Shown piece after piece: positions 27,118 to 34,844 of a stretch of 64,000 bases of DNA (its first letter is position 1; each line of letters starts with the position of its first letter). The notes beneath the pieces were generated by a model that was not told the DNA's origin, searched no databases, and saw only the letters and a list, made by a program, of their open reading frames with translations. The position numbers and the translations under genes were made by a program. The stretch covers positions 1-64,000 of the forward strand of contig NZ_JBNPMZ010000010.1 of assembly GCF_050314255.1 (NCBI RefSeq), written 5' to 3'. Source of the DNA: Claveliimonas sp034178805. GTDB taxonomy: Bacteria; Bacillota; Clostridia; Lachnospirales; Lachnospiraceae.

Positions 27118-27768
27118 ATGAGACTGCGAAATATTCCCCGTGCGGAAGGTGTGTTAGAGACACACAGCACAGTAATTAAAGATAAAGAGAACTGCCGCGG
27201 ACACTGGGCAGACGTATTTGAAAATCAGAACCCCTTATATATAGAAATCGGAATGGGAAAGGGACAATTCCTGCTGGAACTTGCAAGACGAAACCCGGAT
27301 ATCAATTATATTGGTATTGAGCGGTACTCCAGCGTACTGCTTCGCGCGACCGAGAAATATGACATGCTGGAAACACCTCTGCCTAATATCCGCTTCATCT
27401 GCATGGATGCCACTGAGATTGAAAAAGTCTTTGCCCCCGGGGAGGTGTCCGGCATCTACCTGAACTTTTCTGACCCATGGCCGAAGAAACGTCACGCAAG
27501 ACGAAGACTTACTTCAAAAGAATTCTTCGCCCGTTATGACAAGATTCTTGCTCCGGAAGGAAGGGTAGAGTTCAAAACCGACAACCATGACCTGTTCGCA
27601 TTTTCCCTGGAACAGGTAGAGGAAGCAGGATGGAAACTTCTCTATCATACCTGGGATCTTCACCATGACGAGATTCTAAATCAGGGAAATGTCATGACAG
27701 AATATGAAGCCAAATTCTCCGCTCAGGGGAACCCCATTCACAAGCTGGCGGCAGGACGCATACATTAA
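27118..27768 (+). CDS. trmB: tRNA (guanine-N7-)-methyltransferase
   Basis: Methylates G46 in the variable loop of tRNAs using SAM; cytosolic, 216 residues, the usual length. The SAM site IEIGMGKGQFLLELARRNP and the signature FSDPWPKKRHARRRLT are present, as is the C-terminal TEYEAKFSAQGNPIHKL. GAAGGAGA precedes ATG 27118. A thioredoxin-like gene follows after 98 bases containing the small hairpin AAGCCCACATGGGCTT. Confidence 0.97.
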   Translation: MRLRNIPRAEGVLETHSTVIKDKENCRGHWADVFENQNPLYIEIGMGKGQFLLELARRNPDINYIGIERYSSVLLRATEKYDMLETPLPNIRFICMDATEIEKVFAPGEVSGIYLNFSDPWPKKRHARRRLTSKEFFARYDKILAPEGRVEFKTDNHDLFAFSLEQVEEAGWKLLYHTWDLHHDEILNQGNVMTEYEAKFSAQGNPIHKLAAGRIH

Positions 27769-27866
27769 TATAAGATGATACCAGAGTCAAAAGGGCTAAG
27801 CCCACATGGGCTTGCTCATAAGTGGGTGAAAAAGACGACAAACCTGTCATCGAGAGGATGTAATAT

Positions 27867-28181
27867 ATGATTCATTTAACTGCGAAAAATTTTGGAATAG
27901 AGGCAAGACATTGTCGCGGACCTGTGGTCGTTATGTTCTACGCCATCTGGTGCGGCAAATGTGCCATGATGAAACCCATTGTAGAAAATGCAGAAAAGAG
28001 GTATTATGACCGCATTAAATTCTGCGAGGTAGAAGTCGACGAATCCGCTGTGCTGGCGGCCGAATTCGGTGCGAACATCGTCCCCACCTTCGTCATGTTT
28101 AAAGATGGCGAGGTGGAGAGCATCATGCAGGGCATCCTGGATGAAGAGACTTTTCTGGAGAGGGTTCGGGAGCTTCTGTAG
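27867..28181 (+). CDS. Thioredoxin-like protein
   Basis: A 104-residue thioredoxin-fold protein. The redox motif is WCGKC near residues 33-37, instead of the WCGPC of ordinary thioredoxin, and the cis-proline is in NIVPTFVMF near 75. The changed motif suggests a different redox potential or partner. GAGAGGATG precedes the start. It probably shares a transcript with trmB. Its stop is followed at once by repeats, so no further gene belongs to this unit. Confidence 0.9.
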   Translation: MIHLTAKNFGIEARHCRGPVVVMFYAIWCGKCAMMKPIVENAEKRYYDRIKFCEVEVDESAVLAAEFGANIVPTFVMFKDGEVESIMQGILDEETFLERVRELL

Positions 28182-28183
28182 GA

Positions 28184-28240
28184 TTGTTTTCGGATTGTTT
28201 CGGATTGTTTCGGATGGTTCTTGGATTGTTTTCGGGGCGA
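28184..28240 (+). repeat. Short tandem repeats (GGATTGTTT)
   Basis: Five imperfect copies of GGATTGTTTTC or GGATTGTTTC with one GGATGGTTC variant, beginning two bases after the thioredoxin stop codon. No coding sense. Confidence 0.8.
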
Positions 28241-28282
28241 TCCGGGGACTATTCTATAGAATTTATCATGTGATTCCGGGGA

Positions 28283-28570
28283 TTTACGCGGGCAAAAGCA
28301 ATTTTTATGATTTGACACGTAGTTTTTTCGTGATGTTACGTGGAAAATAGCAATTTTGGATGTTTGCCACGTAGTTTTTGCGATCCACTACGTGGGGATT
28401 TCGATTTTTTTTGATGCTGACACGTAAGACTCACTTAATTTTACGCGGGAAGCAAAAAAAATTTCAAATTGCCACGTAGCATGCTCATTTTTCTACGTGG
28501 GAAAAGTAAAAAAAATAATATTGCCACGTAGTGCAGCTGTTTTAGCTGTTTTTCCACTACGTGGCAATAT
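28283..28570. repeat. Array of palindromic repeats with 52-bp period
   Basis: CACGTAG-type half sites begin at 28316, 28368, 28421, 28473 and 28525, a spacing of 52, 53, 52 and 52 bases. Each is followed 12-24 bases later by the inverse half site, CTACGTGG or TTACG(T/C)GG; an unpaired right half lies at 28283. Between a right half and the next left half is an A-rich or T-rich stretch of about 20 bases ending TTGNCACGTA. The last unit has a perfect 16-bp stem. No protein reads through it. Confidence 0.9.
28518..28570. terminator. Terminal unit of the array as terminator
   Basis: ATATTGCCACGTAGTG (28518-28533) and CACTACGTGGCAATAT (28555-28570) are exact inverse copies around a loop with its own CAGCT/AGCTG stem. 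It lies 24 bases past the stop of the minus-strand transporter gene. A/T-rich flanks but no perfect T-run. Confidence 0.55.
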
Positions 28571-28593
28571 GAATATAATCCATTTTCCACAGT

Positions 28594-30012
28594 CTATATT
28601 GCAATCATCATGCCAAATAACAATAAAAGGCTCGTAAGCACCAGATTCGCCGCCTGGAATTTCCAGCTCCATTTCACCCATGTTCCATAGTTCACATCTG
28701 CAAGCCCAAGTCCGATCAGAAGCACCGGATTAGTAGGGTAAAATACATTGGAAAATCCATCTCCAAAAGCATAGGCAACCACGCAGAGCTGCGCGGAAAT
28801 CCCAAACACCTGTGCAACGGGAACGATCAGCGGCATCAGCAAAAATGCCTTGGCCGACCCGGAAGGGATGAAGAAATTCATCACCAGCACTACCAGATAA
28901 ATAAATAGAATCACTACCCAGCCCGGCAGTGTGCCTGCCATCACAACCGCTCCATGCAGAATAGTGTCCAGAATATCTGCCTCCACCAGTGTATATTTGA
29001 TGGAATTTGCCATCAGGATCATCAGTACCGCCGGAAGCACACTCACCAGCCCATTCCAGAAGCTGATTGCCAGCCATCTAAAGCTCTTCCCACACAGGAG
29101 TACGGAAGCAATTCCTGCCACCAGGAACATGACCGCAACAATAATCATAGTATAATCCTGCAGAGCCGTAATCACGATCGAGCTTAAAATCAACAGGATA
29201 CCCGCACAGAGAATGATCACAAAACAGGTAAGTCCCCGGTCCATTGCCCTGTCTCTGACAAATTCCTTCCCGGCAGAAACCTCGTTTAACGGGCGCTCCA
29301 CTTTCCTCGCATGGAATCTGAGAAAAATCATCAGGAGCACATAGATTAGTACAAAGCACAAAGCCCGGAACCAGATGCCGGAGAACATGGGAAGCCCCGC
29401 CAGCTCCTGGGCAACGCCTACCGTAAATGGATTACAGACACCGGCTGCGAATCCACATCCAACGGCCAGAAGGCTCATTCCCACACCGGTCAGGGCATCC
29501 CAGCCCAGGCTGACAGCCAGGGCAACGACAATAGGAACCAGCGGAATACACTCTTCAAAGGAACCGATAAAGGAACCGAGTGCCATAAAGAACAACGTGA
29601 TCACTCCCAGAAGCTGATAGCGTTTTTCTCCGAAACGACTGGTAATCCTGTCCAGCATATATTTCATCAGATTGCATTTTTCCAGACTGTTAAACACTCC
29701 GCCAATGACCAGAAGAAATACAATCACCGCAATCAGCGAACCGCTGCCCTCTGCTCCCAATACAAGGATGGGAGACAGGATCCATTTCCAAAAAGGAATG
29801 CCTCCTTCTATGTAAGAAAATCCCGCCTCCGTGTCAATCACCGTATTTCCCGATGCATCCGTTACACGGGCATATTCACCTCCCGGTATAAAAAATGTCA
29901 GTATATAGGTCAGCACCATCAATACAAAAATCACTACAATTGCCGTGATAAATGATTTGGTGCTGATGTTCAGTCCCTTTTTTTCTTTTTTCATCTCATT
30001 CTTTTTCTCCAT
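28594..30012 (-). CDS. YfcC/DcuC-type membrane transporter
   Basis: A 472-residue membrane protein with 11-13 hydrophobic segments, of the YfcC family (C4-dicarboxylate/arginine-ornithine carrier superfamily, PF03606). FIGSFEECIPLVPI and CGFAAGVCNPFTVGVAQELAGLP are characteristic stretches. Substrate is unknown for most members; peptides, amino acids or dicarboxylates are possible. It begins 3 bases after the stop of an M20 peptidase gene, which suggests uptake or exchange linked to that peptidase's substrate or product. GAGGT precedes ATG 30012. Confidence 0.9.
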   Translation of the reverse strand: MEKKNEMKKEKKGLNISTKSFITAIVVIFVLMVLTYILTFFIPGGEYARVTDASGNTVIDTEAGFSYIEGGIPFWKWILSPILVLGAEGSGSLIAVIVFLLVIGGVFNSLEKCNLMKYMLDRITSRFGEKRYQLLGVITLFFMALGSFIGSFEECIPLVPIVVALAVSLGWDALTGVGMSLLAVGCGFAAGVCNPFTVGVAQELAGLPMFSGIWFRALCFVLIYVLLMIFLRFHARKVERPLNEVSAGKEFVRDRAMDRGLTCFVIILCAGILLILSSIVITALQDYTMIIVAVMFLVAGIASVLLCGKSFRWLAISFWNGLVSVLPAVLMILMANSIKYTLVEADILDTILHGAVVMAGTLPGWVVILFIYLVVLVMNFFIPSGSAKAFLLMPLIVPVAQVFGISAQLCVVAYAFGDGFSNVFYPTNPVLLIGLGLADVNYGTWVKWSWKFQAANLVLTSLLLLFGMMIAI

Positions 30013-30015
30013 CTT

Positions 30016-31344
30016 CTAGACCTCACGCATGATGTATTTATAAAAATCCACGGCTTGCTCCAGGGTACTGATGTCCACATTCTCATTGATTCCGTGAATA
30101 CTGTCCATCTGCTCGCTGCTGATAAGAAATGGAGCAAACCGGATACAATGGTCGCAGACCCGGCTGAAGAACCGGCTGTCACTTGCCGCCATCATAATAT
30201 AGGGCACCGGAATCACGCCCGGACATGCTGCCTTTACCGCACGCTCTACCAGCTTAAAGGGTTCTCCGTGACAATCTGTCACCGGTGACTCAAATCCCGG
30301 ATCCAGAACCTGTGTCTCAATATCGAACTTTGCCGCCAGTTTTCTCACAGCGTCAATGCTGTTCTCTACTCCCTGATGATGGGAAAACCGCATATTGGCA
30401 ACCACATAGGCTTCCTGGGGCAACACATTATTTCCCTCTGAACCGTGAGCCATGGTAAATGCCATCGTCGTCTTCAGCATGGCACCTGCCGTTCCTGACA
30501 CCATCGGGAGAATGCGGCACAGAAGCCCCTTCAATGCTCCCGCATGAGAGAACAGAAACCGCATCGCTCCCTTCGTATAAGGTGCCATCCGCTCAAACAT
30601 TTCCTGCACCACAGGCGGCAGCTGACTGTCGAAAAGCTTCGCATCTTCTGCCGCTGCCATAAATTTTCCAAGTCGTACTAATGGCGTATTCTTTCCCGGC
30701 GTCGACGCATGTCCACCTGTTGAACGGGCAACAAACTTCAAATCTCCGCTACATTTTTCTCCCACACCTATGACAGCAAATGTGCCATCCGCACCGCCGA
30801 TTGGATCATACAGGATCATGCCGCCCTCATCCAGAACCATGGAAAAATGTATTCCTCTCTCCTGAAGTACCCGGGATATCCGGTCTGCCCCGGAGCCATC
30901 CGTCTCCTCTGTACATGCGGATTCAAAATAAATGTCCCGGTCCGGCACAAAGCCCTCTGACACCAACTCCTCTGCAGCCTGCAGCATAGCCCACAGGCTT
31001 CCCTTGGTATCCAAAGTTCCTCTGCCCCAGACCTTCCCTTCCGCAATCGTCCCGGAAAACGGTGGATACTTCCACTCGCCCGGCGCCTCCACCACATCAT
31101 GATGGCTCATCAGAAGAATCGGCTCCTTCGCTTCTGCGCTGCTCTTTCCCTTCCATCTAATCAAAAGGCTTCCGTCAAACTCCTCCACGGAAACCACTCC
31201 AAAAAATGCTGGAAACTCCTTCCTTAATAGAGCTTGAAATTTCTTAAATTTCTCAATATCTCTGCTGCCCTCCACTGAAACGGTCTCTGCCTGAATCAGG
31301 CATGACAAAGTGTGAGCATACTGTAAACTTCGTTCTTTTTCCAA
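30016..31344 (-). CDS. M20-family metallopeptidase
   Basis: A zinc metallopeptidase of the M20 family (carboxypeptidase S/PM20D1-like branch), 442 residues from TTG 31344. Zinc ligands and catalytic Asp appear in LLMSHHDVV and WGRGTLDTKGS, the catalytic Glu pair in CTEETDG, and the dimer-domain His in STGGHAST. Most likely cleaves a dipeptide or N-acyl amino acid. GGAGG lies 8 bases before TTG 31344; ATG 31359 overlaps that site and has none upstream, and the still longer open frame runs through a hairpin. In operon with the YfcC transporter. Confidence 0.85.
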   Translation of the reverse strand: MEKERSLQYAHTLSCLIQAETVSVEGSRDIEKFKKFQALLRKEFPAFFGVVSVEEFDGSLLIRWKGKSSAEAKEPILLMSHHDVVEAPGEWKYPPFSGTIAEGKVWGRGTLDTKGSLWAMLQAAEELVSEGFVPDRDIYFESACTEETDGSGADRISRVLQERGIHFSMVLDEGGMILYDPIGGADGTFAVIGVGEKCSGDLKFVARSTGGHASTPGKNTPLVRLGKFMAAAEDAKLFDSQLPPVVQEMFERMAPYTKGAMRFLFSHAGALKGLLCRILPMVSGTAGAMLKTTMAFTMAHGSEGNNVLPQEAYVVANMRFSHHQGVENSIDAVRKLAAKFDIETQVLDPGFESPVTDCHGEPFKLVERAVKAACPGVIPVPYIMMAASDSRFFSRVCDHCIRFAPFLISSEQMDSIHGINENVDISTLEQAVDFYKYIMREV

Positions 31345-31367
31345 AATAATCGCCTCCATCTGAAAAT

Positions 31368-31390
31368 ACCAGCCGGAAGATCCAGCTGGT
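31368..31390 (-). terminator. Hairpin before the M20 peptidase gene
   Basis: Minus strand ACCAGCTGG/CCGGCTGGT stem (one mismatch), 5-base loop, then ATTTTC. It may end transcripts from the Rpn remnant upstream or act in the leader of the M20 gene. Confidence 0.4.
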
Positions 31391-31446
31391 ACTATATCAC
31401 TAATCATCTCCAGAATAATTTAGTGCATCCTCGTTTTATCAATGTA

Positions 31447-31704
31447 TTATTGTACATATTTCTTTGCATTGTTCTCCGACAGACCAAATTCCTCTACAAT
31501 TCTGTCCACAATAAAATCTCCGCTGGCATCCATTGATTTTAATGTTTTTACCAAAGCATGGATTCCTATTTCCACTCCTTGGGAAATTCCCTCATTTTTA
31601 ATATCTTCTAACGCTTTACACATATCAACCTGCCCCTTTCCTTCTGGCACAGAAATATTCGCTGCCACTCAAAATGTGTTTAAATATACTTAACACATCG
31701 AGAA
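31447..31704 (-). pseudogene. 3' part of a disrupted Rpn-family gene
   Basis: Encodes the C-terminal region of an Rpn/PDDEXK-family protein: ANISVPEGKGQVDMCKALED, then GISQGVEIGIHALVK and the final FGLSENNAKKYVQ. Bases 31668-31704 read in another frame as LDVLSIFKH, the part just before, so there is also a small frameshift. The matching 5' part lies on the other side of the IS607-type element, at 33361-33649. Confidence 0.75.
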
Positions 31705-31705
31705 A

Positions 31706-31846
31706 TTGAAGCCCTCACGGATACTTCTTACTGTTTCTTAGTGTATGCTTTGGCGGTTACAAGTAACACGCTACTCACAAGTTCATGTACACTCCACAGT
31801 CGTAAATTCCCGAAATAGCCTTCGGTACATACTTACGTTTGCCTGA
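31706..31846 (-). ncRNA. Candidate omega RNA (TnpB guide RNA scaffold)
   Basis: The 141 bases between the tnpB stop and the right end are non-coding and carry stems CCGAA/TTCGG (31810-31825), GTTAC/GTAAC near 31755, and a last hairpin at 31706-31727 ending TCAA. TnpB proteins of this superfamily use an RNA transcribed from this place, with the flanking DNA (31705 downward on the minus strand) as guide. Boundaries at the 5' side are not determined. Confidence 0.45.
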
Positions 31847-33001
31847 TTATGCAACTTCGTAAGTAACAGCATCTCTTAGATTAAGACTTGCATTAAAATC
31901 TCGGTCTTCTACATATCCACATGTACATCTGTAGACCCTGTCAGAAAGTTTTAAATCTTTCTTAATCCGGCCACAACAATGACATATTTTAGAAGATGGA
32001 TAAAATCTGTCAACAACTCTTAATTCTATACCATTATCATCACATTTAGCTTTCAGTCTTGTCCTGAATTCGTGGAACTTCTGCGATGCAACAGCTTTTG
32101 AAAGATGCCTGTTCTTCATCATTCCTGACACATTCAAATCTTCAATAGTTATGTAAGATGGTTTGGTTTTCACAATCTCAGCTATCGTTTTATTGATATA
32201 GTCAGTGCGGATATTGGCTATTCTACGATGAAGTTTCTGTACTCTCAGCTTTTGTTTCTGTATATTTGTTCTCTGAGTGACTTCTCCTTTCTTTAAATTC
32301 TCATATTTACGCGAGAGACATCTCTGTCCTCTTCTTAATTGTTTTTCTAATTTCTTTAATTTTGCTGATTTATTGATGTTCTTATAGGTATTACCATTAG
32401 AAACAATTGCAAAATCTTTAATTCCCAAGTCTATACCGATACCATCATTGTTATTATTAACAACCGGAGTATCCGGAATTTCTACCAGAACGGATACATA
32501 GTATCTGTCCGCTTTCACAGAAACTGCACCGCTTTTAATTTTCCATCCGTCTTTCGTAGTAGGAATATAGCCTTTTTCTTTCAGTCTTACCCAGCCTAAT
32601 GTTGGAATTTTAATCCTGTGTCTTTCGCAGGCACAATCCTTTGGATTATTCTTTACAAAATACATTTTCACATCAGACTTGCCTTTCTTCTTGAAATTCG
32701 GGAAAGCACTCTGATGTTTAAAAAATCTTGTGAATCCAGTACACCCATCCTCAATAGATTTCTTTACTGCTTTTGAGTACACATCCCTGATCCATGCTTT
32801 ATCAGGATTATTTGGAATATATTCATTGTTTAGCCAGACACTAAAGCTTTTACCTGTCATGAACTTTTCGCCATTTTCGTGGCGCTCTTTGTTGCAGGCA
32901 AGGTAGAAGTTATAAACATATCTGCAAGTGCCAATCGTTCTGTTAATCCTGGATTTCTGTTCCTGCGTCGGATTTAGTTCTGTTTTGAAACTCTTCAGCA
33001 A
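31847..33001 (-). CDS. tnpB: TnpB RNA-guided nuclease
   Basis: A 384-residue TnpB, the ancestor-like relative of Cas12, which cuts DNA guided by an omega RNA and helps its element persist. Complete by inspection: helix-rich N-terminal part, RuvC-I GIDLGIKDFA (Asp near 190), RuvC-II ITIEDLNV, zinc ribbon CHCCG..CTCG, and RuvC-III EDRDFNASLNL. Start ATG 33001 overlaps the tnpA stop by 7 bases. All three catalytic acids are present, so it could still be active although its TnpA is broken. Confidence 0.92.
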   Translation of the reverse strand: MLKSFKTELNPTQEQKSRINRTIGTCRYVYNFYLACNKERHENGEKFMTGKSFSVWLNNEYIPNNPDKAWIRDVYSKAVKKSIEDGCTGFTRFFKHQSAFPNFKKKGKSDVKMYFVKNNPKDCACERHRIKIPTLGWVRLKEKGYIPTTKDGWKIKSGAVSVKADRYYVSVLVEIPDTPVVNNNNDGIGIDLGIKDFAIVSNGNTYKNINKSAKLKKLEKQLRRGQRCLSRKYENLKKGEVTQRTNIQKQKLRVQKLHRRIANIRTDYINKTIAEIVKTKPSYITIEDLNVSGMMKNRHLSKAVASQKFHEFRTRLKAKCDDNGIELRVVDRFYPSSKICHCCGRIKKDLKLSDRVYRCTCGYVEDRDFNASLNLRDAVTYEVA

Positions 33002-33327
33002 TTTCCTGATCCTCCTTCAATACATTGGTCTACAATAATACCTTTGGCATTACAGAACTGCCTTAAAAAAGATACTTGATTTTGTAAAACATCTTTTTGA
33101 TTTCCTGTAGATACTCTGGCATAAATAACGATTTGACGATTATCATTTTCTGCATTTATACCTTTAAATTGAAGATATTGGACGTAAGTGTAATAACGCC
33201 TGTCAATTGGAGTACGATTTGCTTTTATAGTTCCTTCCCTATCCCAACGCTGTAGGGTTTTGACAGAAACGCCTATTAATTCAGCAAAATCTTTCGGTTT
33301 ATAATTTGTAATATTTGACGTGTTCAT
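32995..33327 (-). pseudogene. tnpA: Truncated IS607-type serine recombinase TnpA
   Basis: A 110-residue product; intact IS607 TnpA is about 190-220. Present: MerR-like DNA-binding N-terminus with FAELIGVSVKTLQRWDREG and the catalytic serine motif IYARVSTGNQKD. The protein stops after CIEGGSGNC, near where the resolvase core would continue (GSGIN..), so the second half of the catalytic domain is lost. The missing DNA lies directly before tnpB. GGAGGTG precedes ATG 33327. Confidence 0.85.
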
Positions 33328-33360
33328 AAACACACCTCCATGAGTGCATTTAAACACATC

Positions 33361-33649
33361 TAATAACTTTTAACAATATTTTTGATTACTTAAAATATTC
33401 TCCTGCATTTTCTGTTTGTCTTGTGAACTGGCAATATATTTCATTGCTTTTCCAAAGTCCGTTACAAATTTTGAAAAATCATCAATTTCTTTTGGGACGA
33501 TAAGATTTAACTTATAATCATTCACAAAATGCAGGACTGACTTATCAACATCTTCTAACATTCCCTTCAAACATTAGAAAATTAAATGCATCAGCAAAGT
33601 ATTTCTTTTTGGACATATAACTTTTGGTTATCGTATCTTTTTGTCCCAC
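33361..33649 (-). pseudogene. 5' part of the disrupted Rpn-family gene
   Basis: From GTG 33649 (GAGGA upstream) it reads GQKDTITKSYMSKKKYFADAF and FLMFEG, a typical N-terminus of these proteins. Then, in another frame, DVDKSVLHFVNDYKLNLIVP and DFSKFVTDFGKAMKYIA appear, a segment from much later in the family. The piece between, with the nuclease core, is missing. It ends at a stop after NQKYC, just before the insertion element. Confidence 0.75.
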
Positions 33650-33673
33650 TATATTCGTTCCTCACTTACTATT

Positions 33674-33702
33674 ATAATAATTGCTTTTTATTTATGTGTC
33701 AA
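33674..33702 (-). promoter_or_regulatory. Promoter of the disrupted Rpn-family gene
   Basis: TTGACA (33697-33702), 17-base spacer, TATTAT (33674-33679) on the minus strand, 24 bases before the GTG start. Confidence 0.7.
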
Positions 33703-33777
33703 ATTAATTATTTTTACAGATACTATCACTTATGATATTTAAAACAAATGAAGCTCCTCCCGGAAACTTCATTCTCA

Positions 33778-34077
33778 TTACTCATCATCACTTATCCGAA
33801 GCTCAATATGCTTGCCCAATGCTGCTGCATATTTCTCCAATACAATCAGTGTAGGAATTCTTGTGCCACCTTCAAATCTCGCCAGATTCGATGGGAGAAT
33901 TCCTGTCATATCTGCAATATCTTTCTGGGTCAAGTTCTGCCTGTGACGTTCTAAAACCAGTTCTTTTATGATTTCCGAAGAAATCTCCTGTGTCCTCTTC
34001 TGTATCATCTCGGAGTACGCCAGCAGCCGCTTCTCCCTCGCTTCCTTTTCTGCTTTATAAGCATCTGCCTCAATCAT
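33778..34077 (-). CDS. XRE-family helix-turn-helix regulator
   Basis: A 99-residue protein. A charged helical N-terminal region (to about 42) precedes an XRE/Cro helix-turn-helix with LTQKDIADMTGILPSNLARFEGG (45-71). The architecture fits HigA-like or MqsA-like antitoxins, but no toxin gene adjoins it: the upstream gene is the SipW-type peptidase and downstream are remnants. GAGGAAAG precedes ATG 34077. An AATGAAG/CTTCATT hairpin follows the stop. It may be a solitary antitoxin or a regulator of the adjacent locus. Confidence 0.85.
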   Translation of the reverse strand: MIEADAYKAEKEAREKRLLAYSEMIQKRTQEISSEIIKELVLERHRQNLTQKDIADMTGILPSNLARFEGGTRIPTLIVLEKYAAALGKHIELRISDDE

Positions 34078-34209
34078 AATTCTTTCCTCTTTTCATACCA
34101 TTTTCATAATCATATCATCGTTGACACTGTTTTTCAATATATTTTTTTTACTTTAAAACTTACAGCCGCCATTACTCACATTTCTGCAAATAACGACGGC
34201 TATATTCGT

Positions 34210-34842
34210 TTACTCCTTATTATCTTCCGTTTCAGAAGCTTCTACGGCACGTTTTTTTCGGATTGCCTCTACCGCTTCCCGGACGGCTGCTTCCTCCTCT
34301 TCCTGTACCAGTCCTCTGGTCAGCAGGATTGTACGGCTTATGTTATAAATTAATATAAAAAACAGAGGTACTAGTATTCCCGGAATGAAAATCAGTGGGT
34401 TAGACAACAGACGAACCGCCACTCCGAGCGGATGGGATACAAATACCACTTTTCCAATCAAGTCTTCCGCAGATACCGGATACTGATCCACCACCTGGTT
34501 CGCATCTCCTTTTGTCTCATATATCCATGTCTCGCCATTCTGCTCTACGGACACCACCCGATGGGTATTGACAGCACCACCATGTGCCGGATCCTGTGAA
34601 TAGAAGGAGATAACATCTCCCTCCTTCACCTGTGACGGTTCCACCTTCTTCACTGCAATAAGCGAGTCCGTCTGTATGGTCGGTTCCATACTTCCGGTCA
34701 TAACACGGAATACCGAATAGCCCATAATACTCGGTGCCTCTCCCGATCTGGTCAGTACTACCATCAAAAGTACTATTACAGATACTGCTATAGCAAGAAT
34801 GGATATGGCATTAATAATCTTTAAAACAATTTTTTTCAGCAT
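34210..34842 (-). CDS. SipW-type signal peptidase I (second copy)
   Basis: A 210-residue type I signal peptidase of the ER/SipW type. Membrane helix at 8-32, catalytic serine in TGSMEP (S51), and NTHRVV (H94), the His that replaces the bacterial catalytic Lys in this type. A second membrane helix lies near 145-170, with a charged cytosolic tail (QEEEEAAVREAVEAIRKKR). In Bacillus, SipW removes the special signal peptides of TasA and TapA. Here it ends the unit that starts at 42972 and is 2 bases after the DUF2357 gene. An imperfect AGCCG-type hairpin near 34150-34190 may be the terminator. Confidence 0.9.
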   Translation of the reverse strand: MLKKIVLKIINAISILAIAVSVIVLLMVVLTRSGEAPSIMGYSVFRVMTGSMEPTIQTDSLIAVKKVEPSQVKEGDVISFYSQDPAHGGAVNTHRVVSVEQNGETWIYETKGDANQVVDQYPVSAEDLIGKVVFVSHPLGVAVRLLSNPLIFIPGILVPLFFILIYNISRTILLTRGLVQEEEEAAVREAVEAIRKKRAVEASETEDNKE

Positions 34843-34844
34843 AA

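Larger units (their letters stand above)
31706..33360 (-). mobile_element. IS607-family insertion element, tnpA truncated
   Basis: Contains a truncated serine-recombinase gene (tnpA) and an overlapping complete tnpB. The proposed right end is the hairpin GAAGTATCC..GGGCTTC ending in TCAA at 31706, like other TnpB-element right ends. The left end lies near 33353. AACACATC occurs at both junctions (31692-31699 and 33353-33360). The element interrupts an Rpn-family pseudogene. It is unlikely to move by itself because TnpA is incomplete. Confidence 0.7.

Noticed and set aside
27785..27866. Riboswitch or T-box before the thioredoxin-like gene
   Set aside because: There are two small hairpins (AAGCCCA/TGGGCTT and GACGACA/TGTCATC) but no T-box bulge, specifier loop or known aptamer sequence.
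28283..28570. CRISPR array
   Set aside because: The period is regular but repeats diverge, are strongly self-complementary, the variable parts are only 12-24 bases and share A/T tracts, and no cas gene is present.
33778..34077. Complete toxin-antitoxin pair at the XRE gene
   Set aside because: No RelE/HigB-type or other small toxin frame stands next to it on either side.
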